Source: Cheilinus undulatus
Lineage: Eukaryota > Chordata > Actinopteri > Labriformes > Labridae
Direction: 5' to 3'
Assembly (NCBI RefSeq): GCF_018320785.1
Contig: NC_054865.1
Span: 39,993,398-40,057,397 of the forward strand
Length of the DNA: 64,000 nucleotides
Positions 1 to 11,300 of this stretch are shown here, in pieces; positions within the stretch are counted from its first letter, which is position 1, and each line of letters starts with the position of its first letter. A program made the position numbers and the translations under genes. The notes under the pieces are model-generated. The model was given only the letters and a program-made list of their open reading frames with translations. It made no database searches and had not been told where the DNA came from.

Positions 1-125
1 ATCTGCTTCTGATATCTGTTCATGCCACATGATTTGCAGATGGCCAATGTTTCTCAACAGGGCTGACACTTGCCAATATCTATGTTGAACCGATGCATCA
101 GAACAAAGTAGATGGTTGCTTCAGA
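1..125 (+). mobile_element. Fragment of a dispersed hAT-like repeat, cut by the window edge
   Basis: This stretch shares a motif reading roughly tgttcatgccacat-atttgcagat, followed by a 'gggctga' block, with copies near 31235 (same strand) and 51640 (opposite strand). It looks like the right half of a non-autonomous element whose left half lies before base 1. The assignment to hAT rests on the 'gatgcaccgat' style of end seen in the related copies and is an inference. Confidence 0.45.
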
Positions 126-2779
126 AAATATTTAAAATATTCAGCAAAGTACAGAAGTGCCTAGTAGACATGCAGCTGTGGGATAAGTGGAAGAGTCAAA
201 CATCTTTCAATTAGGAAATCCCAAGGGGCATTTTTGTTTGCAGCAGAAGACCACACAAGCCACACACATCATAAAAAGACATGAGTACATACATGTTAGC
301 CGTAACTCCCATGGATTTCATCATGATAAACAGGCAGTGAGATTCAATGGCAGCAGTGCCTACCGCTTATTTAAAAACCCAACGGCTGATGCAACAAGTG
401 ACCTCAGATATCTGTAGATTTTGCCCTCCTGGCATACGTAAACCTCATCCCTGATGGCAGAAGTCATCACTCTGCATCGAAAGGGTGCAGAGGGTCTTTT
501 GGACCTGTGGTATAAAAAACACTGAGGAGTAGTCAGGAAACTAGAACAGCGCCATGCAAGCAAGTTAATTTACTCTCCATACATTTGATCTGATCGGGTT
601 TTCTTTTATAACAAATATTTGAAGGTTTTTTTTAGATATCTGCTTATTTTTTAACTTGTTTAGAGATAGCAGTGTGTTGGTTTACTCACAACAGGGTTAT
701 TTTAGCTGTTTTCTCAATTTTGACCTATTTTTCTGGTTACCTCAGGATTAAAAATATGATTTTTGCATTACAACAAACCGTTATCTCAAGATAACAGAGC
801 TGGTTTTTTGTGATAGAAGGATCGTTTTTGGGCCTCTAGAAGAAAAGTTGACTAGCCACCGTGATAGGCCAGGTCCCAACACATCATGTTGCTACTGCAC
901 AAAATAGAGCTCAAGTTTGGTTCTGGAAGTAAAAATCCCACTCATTTTCTCCAGAGTGGATTTGATTATTAGCCATTTATCTGAAGTATCCAAGTTAGAC
1001 TTCGCCTTAGTGTGAAACGATGTACGTATGCAAGTGTCACAGCAACATCTCATAAGTGGTGGGAAATCAGGTTACCATGGAAATGTCTACCGAGCCTGCT
1101 AACAAAGGCTGTTGACTGTTGTTGGCGATAACACGCAGTATGAAGCAAAATATATGCAAACTACGATATATTACAACATTATTATTTGAAATGTAAAGAC
1201 AAAAAACATTAAAAACAAATAAAACAAAACACAGTGGATTGTGGGATATGTAGTTCCCTCCTCCTTGTAAAGGAATATTTTCCTTTTTCTCTGTTTTCGT
1301 ACGCCGTTTTTGCACCAAATCAAATGTGTCAAAGTCACAAGGATTCATGTAGCTAGATAGCTTGGTTCATGCATTAACAGCGTTGTAATAAGGATTTTGC
1401 TAAATATCTTAGAGGGATTTGAATGGCGAATTTCTCTTCCAGAACCAGCACCACTGAAAAAGTGGGCAAGTACTATTGAACTCCATAAGGAGGTGAGTTT
1501 TGCTTTTCTAGGATTTTTTGGGGCTTTTTTTCCAACTCAGAGGATAAGAAATAAATAGCTTAGAGTTTTTAGAAAACAACTGGAAAATCCTCATAAAACT
1601 GAGTAACTAAATGTATGGAAGCATTTCCTTGAGGAGGTTCAGTCTTAAAGTGGTTGTATACTCTTTCCAACAGTCTTGGACAAAAGCAAAAAGACACCAA
1701 ATATGTCCTTTTCCAAAACTCTTTCTGCCACCCTCGGATGCTCCTGCTCTTTATCTTGTAATAGTGACTGCTGTACTCCAGTTTGAAAGCAGCCTGGTTG
1801 TATCCATAGCATTAATGTCAGAGGAGATATGGACTGCTTGCTGTTCTGTCTTTGGTACAAGAGACAGAGTCAGAGAGATACACACAGCAGGCCTTTCTGC
1901 CTGCTCCTCTGGGATGAGTTTTTCTTTTTTTTCATTCTTTTCTGCATTTCTGAGCTGTTGGCTTCAAAAGACAGAACGAGTCAGGATGAGAGGAGGCTCT
2001 GCAGGGCAGGTGGGGGCATGGAGGGGTGTGGGGGGGGTCTTCTGTGCTTCTCCCTCTCTTTTCTCTCTTCTATATGTATTTTGTGGTGCAATCGCAGAGG
2101 GGGGGCAGCAACAGGGCCTTACAGATGAATGCTCTCCCAATATTAGTTGTGCTCATCAAAAAGAGTGTGTTTGTCGATGTGTGTGTTTGTGTCTGAAGAA
2201 GGGGGCAGATCTCCAGGGGGTTTAAGAGGAGTGTGTGTGACTCGATCAGGCTGCGGTCGCTGCCAGGCTCATGAGAATGGAGTCAGGGAGCAGGAACGAA
2301 GGCGTGGAAAGATGAAGGAGAGGCAACACGAGAAAAAAAATCCTCTCTCGTAGTGATGTGACTTGTATTTGTGTATGATGCACAAACAGAAACTGCATGA
2401 ATAGCACAATGAGGAAGAGTCTGCTTTAATGCCATTATTACCAGATTATTCAGTGAGAACAGAGCAGCAGGCAGCTACAACATAAATTTTAACATCCAGA
2501 TCTCATGGGCTGAATTAATTTTTTCACATTTCAAATGATCGAATACAAAGAGAAATTGTGTTTTTATCTTTCGTCTTAAGAAGCTTTATGTCCAAACTAC
2601 CTTTATGTATTGGTACCATATCAGTATAAGAAAATACTTGTACAATTTCCCACAAAAAATAGATATTTTTTGAGTCTGTGAATGTACATTTATTTATTCC
2701 TTATTTTCCTATTTGTCATTAAATCATCCTCATTTCTTTTTGGTCACACATCCCCACTAGCCTAGAACTCTCCTGCTTA
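126..2779. other. galns intron sequence, no gene seen
   Basis: This is non-coding sequence upstream of the first visible galns exon. Open frames here (for example 1611-2225) follow low-complexity TG- and CT-rich text and have no recognisable domain. A ZNF143/STAF-like motif is present on the minus strand near 1236-1254. GT-rich microsatellite text lies near 2160-2200. Confidence 0.6.
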
Positions 2780-3055
2780 TATCATCTCCAGAGAACCATC
2801 CAGTAATCAAATCACTCCTCTGGCTCTCGCTCAACTACCACATTGGCTTAAGATTCTGCTCCTCACCTTCAGTGCCGTCCATAACCTCGCTCTTCCTTAC
2901 CTTTCTGACCTCCTTCACATTAATGCACCTTCACGTACTCCTGGGTCTTCTTCTTCCATCCATCTGGCCGTCCCACCTGCCCTCTTGACCACAATGAGAC
3001 CTGGAGCTTTCCATCACTCTGCTCTCTTGGTGGGCTCCAGCATAAATGAAGAAGT
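2780..3055 (+). mobile_element. Degraded LINE fragment (C-terminal end of reverse transcriptase ORF)
   Basis: One plus-strand frame reads LKILLLTFSAVHNLALPYL, then SDLL, then PSRTPGSSSS, then RPGAFHHSALLVGS. This matches the pattern after the polymerase core in L2/CR1-type LINEs (FKILLLTYKALNGLAP-YLSDLL ... PSR-LRSS ... GERAFSHSAP-LWN). It is flanked by stops, so it is a dead remnant inside the galns intron. Confidence 0.6.
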
Positions 3056-3119
3056 TAGGGTCACAGGATTTGACCAAGTGTTAGCTTAAATATGACTACA
3101 TAAATGAATAAATGTAAAA

Positions 3120-5095
3120 CTCAACATATATATGTGTGTGTGCATCTAAAAAAACTACAATATCATGAAAACATTTTTTTTCTGATTCAAGAGAAGAAAC
3201 TTCCATATTTTATATCATTACAAAGTTAAATATTTTAGAACTTTTTTTCGTTTTAATCTATACAGCTCACAAAAATACACTATCTCAAAATATTAGAATA
3301 TAACAAAAAATTCATCCAACAAGGCTTTAAAATACAGAAATGTTGACCCTCTGGAAAATTATGTTAATTTATGCACTTAGTTGGAGCTCCTTTTGCAGAA
3401 ATTGCTGCATCTATGTTACATGGCATGGAGCCAATCAGTCTGTGGCACTGCTGGGGTGTTATGAAGCCCAAGCTGCTCTTAAAATAGCCTTCAGCTCATC
3501 TGTATTGTTGAATCTGGTATCTCTTATCTTCTTGACATTTCCCCAGAGATTCTCTGTGTGGTTCAGGTCAAGCCAGTTGGCGGGCCACTCAAACACAGTA
3601 ATACCATGGTCAGCAAACCAGTTTCTGGTAGTTTTGGCTTCACTGTGGACAAGTGGCTTGCTGGAAGAGGAAATCAGTATATCCATAAAGTTTCTCAGCA
3701 GATGGACGCATGATATGCTTTAAAACTGACAGTGTTGACTTTGGATTTGATAAAGCACAGTGGACCAACAGCAGCAGATGACGTGATACGTCAAACCATC
3801 ACTGACTGTAAAAACTGAAAATACTGGACTTCTGTGCCTCTCAGATCTTCCGCCACACTTTGGGACCTTGATTTCCAAATTAAATGAAAAATTCACTTTC
3901 ATCAGAAAACAGGACTTTGGACCACTGAGCAACGGTCTGGTTCTTTTTCTCCTTAGCCAAGGTGAGATGTTTATGACATCTGTGGTTCAGGAGTGGCTTG
4001 ACACTAAGAACACGACACTTATAGTCCATTTCCTGGACCCATCTGTGTATGGTGGCTGTTAATCCACTGACTCCAACCTCAGTCGGCTCCTTGTGAAGCT
4101 CCCCTAAGGTCTTGATTCTGCTTTGTTTGACAATCCTCTGAAAGCTAAGCTCATCCCTGTTGTTCCTACTGCACTTTTAGGCCCCTGTCCACACGGAGAC
4201 GAAAACGGTATATTGCTGTTTCATTTTGAAAAAGTTTTCCGTAAAGATGGGATTGTTTCAGGAAATATCCGTGTAAGCACGGAACCACTGAAAATGTTGT
4301 AGTACATATGCCAAGCCTGTACGTGGCGCTGTAACACTTCCACGGAAATGCACCAAAGGAGAGAAGAAGATCACAGAAAACTGACACAAACTTTCTTCTA
4401 GTTGCCCTTCTGGTTGTTCTCCGCGTTGGATTCAAGAACAAATGGTGTGTGCGTTTTGCAGTGGTGGTAAAGGAGCATCAGATTTTGCTGTGAAAGCCAT
4501 AACAAGCTCAGTAGCTTCTGCATCATGAACACAACCCTGTATTCCGCCATTATTGTTTTTGGCCGGACCCGCACAGACGTCTTAAGAGAGCTACGCTATG
4601 TGTGACGTAATCGTTTCAAGAAAGATGCAGTTGGCCATCCACACGGAGTTGAAACGGTAGTTGTTTATGTATTTGTGCACTCTGGGACCCGTTTTCAAAA
4701 AGTATTGTTTACAGTCACCCAAAATGCCGTTTCTGTGTGGATGAAACGCCGATATGACAAAAAACTATGCGTATGCTGCTGAATTCGTCTCCATGTGGAC
4801 GGGGCCTTATACTCAAGTCAACTCTCCATGAACATGCTTTGATACAGCCTCTGAGAACAGCCAACCCTTTCAGCAGTGACCTGTGGCTTACTCTCCTCAT
4901 TACGGGTGTCAGTTATAGACTTCGAGGGAAATGTCTAGTCAGTCTTCCCTATGATTGTGGTTGTGTGTACTGAACTGGAGTGAGAGAGTAAACGCTCAGG
5001 AAACCTTTGCATATGAGACTTTTCCACGATTTTCATGAGCTGCAAGCTGTTATCATCAACATTAATATGAAAAAGGCTTGAAATATCTCTAGATT
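3120..5095 (-). mobile_element. Tc1-like DNA transposon, decayed, interrupted by a hAT-like element
   Basis: The left end carries gcatctaaaaaaactac and the text cagctcacaaaaat followed by tatctcaaaatattag, both shared with the Tc1-like copy at 17199-18565. The minus-strand frame at 3459-3686 holds the transposase C-terminal part, with DHGITVFEWPAN, then LDLNHTENLW (normally [11 protein letters not shown]) and MRDTR-type text. The remainder of the element resumes after the insertion at 4179-4807 and continues with text typical of the family's 5' half up to about 5095. It has many stops and frameshifts, so it is not functional. The outer limits are approximate. Confidence 0.75.
4179..4807. mobile_element. 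hAT-like non-autonomous element nested in a Tc1-like copy
   Basis: The ends are inverted: AGGCCCCTGTCCACACGGAG on the left, and the right end reads cgtctccatgtggacggggcct, its near reverse complement. The interior has further matched pairs (cacacggag near 4640, gtgtggatgaaacg near 4735) but no transposase. It splits one Tc1-like element into two parts, so it inserted later. No clean target duplication could be read. Confidence 0.7.
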
Positions 5096-5363
5096 ATTAT
5101 TTAATTTTATTTTTTATTCCCCTGTTTTTATTCCCCTGTCTGTAGATGCTGCCTTTTAAAACATAGTCTATCTCTATGTATCAGTCACTCTCCTTAGGTG
5201 GCATCGGTAAACATGTATATCTCAAAGTCTTCTTTCTGCCCTCTTTTAAATTGCATTATTATAAATATACATCAGTTAGAAAATCTCTCTGTACCGGTAC
5301 TGTTAAAAAAGAAAAACATATGCAAGATAGGCATTATGACTTTTTGTGCTTTCTCTCTTGTAG

Positions 5364-8300
5364 GGCATCAACTTCTGCCCAGGTGAAGAGATCCCAGGTG
5401 TGACAACTCATGAGCAAAAAGAGCACACAATGCAGCCAATCATGTTTCATCTGGGACGGGACCCCGGGGAAAAATACCCTATCAAGTAAGCTGTCTGAAA
5501 ATGCAACTTAAGACTAATTTTCAGTCTGGAAATGAGGAGAGGCTGGAAAATGAAAGCAAGAGGAGAGTATGGTCGACCAGAAACAGGTGAAGAGTTGTTT
5601 GAAAATGAACTGCAGAGGATTGAGGATTGGAAAGCAGTTTGCCTGTTGCTAGCACCGCCTGTGTATGAGATCAATGGTGATTCAGTGGCATGAAAAAGAA
5701 GGCGACGGATTGATCCGCTCAGCCAGAGCGCGCCTGATTACACCCTCCTCTTTGTGATTGCAAACAGCTCCTTAAAGATCGCTATCTGGTCCTGAATCCT
5801 CCAGTGCACTGCTGCAGGTTAAAATTGCCAGATAAATTGTTCAGGTCTAAATTGAGAGCGTGTGCTGTTTAATGGAGTTTTGCACGAGTCTGCCTGAGCT
5901 CAGGGGAGAGTTAAGAATCGCCGCAAGGAGAGGCACCAGAGGACACAGACTGCAGAGCCTGAACTAAAACTATTACTAAAAAAGGATGCAGACGTAGATG
6001 AGCATCCTCCTTTGCTGTTTGCAGTTGATGTAGGATATTTATGTGATAATTTGTGCCGGATGACGCCATGACTAATACATTAAGATAATCTCTAAATTGC
6101 TTTGATGAGGGAAAGTGTTTTTTGCATGAGCTCTGGCTCCGCTCCCTGCCTGGATTGACCTTTCTTCTCTGCCTTCAGCAGCTCTTGTCTTGTCTCCTCT
6201 TTGCCTTTTCCAACTCCTTTTCACAAGTGAGATTGAATGATAAAACATTAATGTTGTTTTTCAATTGCTCACCTTTTAGCTTGGCTAGTCACTCGCAAGA
6301 ATTATAAAAGGAAAAATCAATCAATGCACTGCCATTTGCTAAGTGGTTTTGTTTTGTGACATGCACACTAGAGGTGGGACTATATTGATTCAGGAATATA
6401 TTGTTGTCTTGAATAGTATATTTTTTAATAGATTTCCTTGGCCTTGTTTCTTAGCAGTTTGACTTACTGCATCACTACCTTATGACTCCTTATGACAGTG
6501 CTTATGACATAAATGAGGGTAATGTGAATAATAGTTAATTGGACAAAGATGCTGATGACAAGATAAAAGAAGAAGGACAGTTATGGCGTCTCATTTCAGA
6601 GGGTGCATCCTTCAGAGAGCGCAGCCTAAAGACCCAGCCTTTGTATCCTGTATAGACTGCTCAGGCTAATCTGAAATGAAACCGTCTGGCCATGGAGGAC
6701 TCCTTGTATGCATCATCAACCATCCTGACCTTACTCTTCAGTTTCTTAACGCTGCCTCTGTTGCCCTGCAACCTCAACAGCTGAACCAGAACTAGCTAAT
6801 GTAAAATACCCTGAAAACCTCTTAGTCCTCATCAATGAGCTTCAAGGAAACACTGAATTCAAACATCTCTTAATTTCTGTTTAGGTGTCTGACTATTTTT
6901 GATTTCTATTTATTTAACTTTATACCATGATTTTTCTGGATTTAATGTTTTTATCAACTAATGCTTAGTCTACGAGGTATCTGGCTGCAGACCTCTATGG
7001 TGGGGTGTGTTGGGCTCATCTGCTGCAGACCTCTACAATGGGGTGACCTTGCCCAAGGGGCAAGGAGTGACATACATTACCCAAACGAAGACCAGAATGA
7101 CGTATATTTTTTTCATTCGCTGTAAGATGTTATGGTAAGTGGCTTTTTTTCACAGCAGAATTTTATGATTAAACATAGAACATTTACTGAGGGGGATAAA
7201 TTTAAATGAATCACACCACAAAGTAAGGAAAACCCAAAAAGACTTATGGTTAGGCACCCAAGGGTTAGGGGGAGGGGGAGCAGGATAAAATTAAAAATAA
7301 CACCACAAACTTAGGAAAACCCCAGCAAGGGTTAGTGCATCACTTCCTGCCCCAAGTTTGAGGTCATCCCATTGTAGAGGTTTGCAAAAGATGAGCCCAA
7401 ACGCCCCACCATAGAGGTCGGCAGCCACATGCCTCTCAAAAATTCATCTCATATGAACAATGGGGCCATTGAGTTTGACAGTTGATAATAAAGCAGTAAT
7501 AAAAATAATAACATTACTAGATTAAATTGTTATGCCTTTTAAGGGATCCAAGACTGCTTTGCACCAAAACACACAACTAAGCAAAGACTTCCTCTCCTTT
7601 AACACCCAGTTCTTCTTCCATCCTCTCTAATCTGCTCTGTGTCTCCCTCTTTCTCTCCAACTTTCTCTCAAATTATTTCCTTGTTCTTTTTTTCCATCTC
7701 TACTTTTTCATGTGCATCTCAGCTGACTCTTCACCACTCAGCTGCTGTCCCTCTGCATCCACCGGGACCGTTCTCCTCCATCCTTGCAAAGAGTGCGTGT
7801 CTTTGTGTGCGTGTACACGCACACATGTGTATGCGTGCATTTTGTCCGTGTCCTCCTCGCTCCCCCAGCTGGACTGGCTGCCTGGCCGTCATTAATCTCT
7901 GTCTGCACCTAAAGAGCCACTTAAGATGATGTAGGGCCTGTCTACACACATACCTTCACTACTGTCGCAGCCTGTGATACAGCAAAGAGCACACATACAC
8001 AAACACTCAGGGAAAACAGCAAAGATTATAATTATGCAATGAAAGGGAAAGTTTTGAGGAAAAATGATGTATGGAGACTGTGATTTTAGGCAGATTCAAT
8101 TGGAGTTGGAGGATGATACAGCCTGATTTTGTGGCTCCCGTTGTGATTTTAGATCCCTACTGGGTTTGTTCAAAGCCTTTCTCTGCCCTCCACTTTGCCC
8201 TCCATCTGTGTGACCTCAGGCCCTGAGGATAACACATCCTACCTTCTCACCACCCACCTCCGCTCCCGTCCCCAGAGCCCCCCGGTCATCCAGAGTGTAG

Positions 8301-11300
8301 TCCCAGCCCTCACACTGCAGGCAGCACCGCACAGTGTGGCCTCATCTGCTGCCTGCCACCAGCCTCTTGTTTCTCCAATCAATAGTCCTTACTGAAGTGC
8401 TCAATTTCCACCCGGGTGGAGAAGGATGGTGGAGGGGAGGTACAGGCAGGACAGATGTATTTGATTGTCTCCTCAATTCCCCCACCTTCTGCTACTGTGT
8501 GATTGTTTGTGTGTGTGTATGCGTGTGCACTCCGGCAATAGTGTTATGAATCAGTAATCAGAGTGGTGACACACCTGAGCAATGCCCCCGTCCCCCTTGG
8601 GTGCCATACATTATAAATCAAAAGACTGGATTTGCATACAGCCTGCTTATTATTCCAGAATTTGCCTGTACACCAGTAGGCTAAGGGTTATAATCATGAT
8701 AATGAGCTGTGCTGACTGTGGGCTTTTTATTATTTGTTTGCAGAGGGAGCATAAACAAATGGTATTATTAGTTTTTGATTTAGAGGTTTGCACTGTAAGA
8801 TTCTCAATGCATAGACAAAAACAATGGAAAACTTTATGCAAGCGTCTTCGCACATACATGCTTTGCTTGCAGAGGAGAAACTTAAAGCAGTCCGATAAAT
8901 CTTCCTTACATTAAGTTGCTTCATCACTTATCATAAAATGTATCTCAACAATAAGCAGTGAGCAGAGATAGCAGCAGAATGAAATATCCCCCTCGCTGAT
9001 TGGGATCAGGCGAAAGCACGATTTGTGATTTCAGATAGCTGAAGCAATTTAATCTGAATGTCTGATTTTAACCGAGGGGAGTAATCGGGTTTTCCTCCAT
9101 CAGCTCGGGTCAGAACGCGTGGATAGTTAGCTGATGACGAATGCGGCACACCAGGAGAGAGACTAATTGCAGCCTCCGCACTCACTACTCGTCGAGTAAT
9201 TGTAGGGCAAAGTAAAGACTGAGAGTATCGGGGAAAGGAGCAGGTGCTGGCTGATGGAGGAAGCCTTGCTGCCCTGTGGGAGATCTTAGCGGGAGGGTGG
9301 GTGTGAGCTGGACAGGGCCTGGGGTTATTACTCTAATTGACACTTCACCTCACACACATGCACATGGTCCCCGGGGGCCAATCAGAGCGCTGCGTTTGCA
9401 GTGAAGAGAGGATGGAAGGCTGGCACAGGTGCTGCCTGCGAGTGTATCAGGGGTGTAATTGCACTGCTGATATTTGTCTGTCCGTGTGTCACGCCAGCAG
9501 ACACCCACTCCCCCAACACACATACATGCGTGCACACACAGCCCATTAACCCTACAGGTCCTATTGAGAGCAGCGTTCCTTTGAAAGCCTTCAGGGCCCC
9601 TGTGTTTTACACACTGAATATAATAATGCACAGAGGTGCTCAGCTCGCTGGTGTCCAACAGCAGTAATTGAGAGACAGGGGATGGGAGAGGGGTTACATG
9701 GTTCACCCTGCTGAGTGTGCTTTTCCAAGGGGTGCCACGGTGGACAGCACATATGTGTGTGGGGTGTTTTTGTTGTTGACAGCATGTCCCAGCACTGATA
9801 TAATGAGTAAAGCTTGGATCGGTTACATGTGTGCTATGCATTCACTCCCTCCCAAAAAATAGCATGGTTAAAGTTATTAAGTTATTGGTTGACTGTGTTT
9901 GTATGTGTGACTTTCAACTCATAGAAGAACTACTGAGACATTTGGAGAAAACAGATTCAGAACAAGAGTACCAAAAACACAGCCAATGGAAACTGTAACA
10001 CACTAAAAAGTAGATTATTATTTGGACAGTCAGCTTTGTCTGTCGAAGGCTGTCACCTCTGGGATTCATTACAACTGAAATAAAATTAATCACAGATTTA
10101 AAACCCTTCACAAAAAAGTAAAGTGATGGCTCCAAGTAAACCAGAGCTTTACTTATTTTTAGATTTTTGTGTTTTAATCCAATTATTTGTCCTAGTTTTT
10201 GAGAATTTTGTAGTGATTATGTATATATAGTATCTTACTCTAAAGTAGTGGTTCTAAATGTGGGGGTCTGGACCCCCTTTGGAGTTGCAAGACACGGAGA
10301 GGGGATGCCAGATGCCTTCCATAAAACAATATCTTTTAATAATTTTTAAATTGTATATTCTAACCATTTTTATAAATTTATACACATATATGAAGAAAAT
10401 GTCAAATAAAAACATAGTCATGCACATGGCTGTTCTTGAATTTGCCCAGTTGTGTTAAACTATGCTCCAACCACTTTCAGGTACAGTGGGGGTCCCCAGT
10501 CTCTGGCACCTTATTTGGGGGGTCATGGCTTGGGGTCTGGGATCTCTTTCAGGGGGTGCCATAGATTTCAGGGAGGGCTCAAGGCTCTATCGGCTTTGAG
10601 GCTATCAAAATAAGATATACTCATATTAACTAAAATCACGACAAAACACTTATTAATAGTTAAATTTTGATGTTAATTTTTGACATCTATGTATCACCTT
10701 TGTAAGTGTGGGTCCTGTGGGGCCTCAGCTTCTCTACGATAGTCAAGGCTTATTTATGCTCTACAAGCATTAAAATAGATCTGTGCATTATAAACTTTAC
10801 AACCATCATAGCCCTCATACTTAAGCGCCCTGTTATGCTGAAGTTGTTGAAAACCAAATCGAGAGGTCGCTGTCCCTCTTGGACCTACACATCTACTTTG
10901 ATGCTGCTCCGTCTGTCCCATTGACTGGAGAAAAACAGCCCATCCTCTGCCCAGCTGTGCTCTTGTAGTTGTCTGTCTTCGTGCCCAGGTGAGCTAACAT
11001 CATTGATATGTTTGTAGTTTACAACAACTCGCTCAAAATTATTCAGCGATATTTCCTCGGAAAATTTGATAAAGTCCCCCCATTCTTCTTTGTTTGTTTT
11101 TTCTACTCTGGGTTTCACTGTTGCCTACATTGCTTAATGTATTACGTTTGGTCCATATCTGTAGGCTTTGAGAGAACGGACAAAAAAGAGTGGCAGGATG
11201 AATGAAGAGTGGGACAGAAAGGCTTGCTTGTATACGTTTCAAACATAGAGCATAAATGAGCCTTAATGGGGGCTGAAAGGAAGAACAGGTCAGGAACCAC

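Noticed and set aside
1611..2225. 204-codon plus-strand open frame
   Set aside because: It runs through T-, CT- and GT-rich low-complexity intron sequence; the peptide has no recognisable motif.
9350..9841. 163-codon minus-strand open frame
   Set aside because: It lies in CA/GT-rich intronic sequence, has composition expected from that text, no domain, and no splice or promoter context.
10885..11118. 77-codon minus-strand frame with few stops
   Set aside because: It lies wholly within a nested MITE, has no known domain, and is not bounded by splice sites or a start context.
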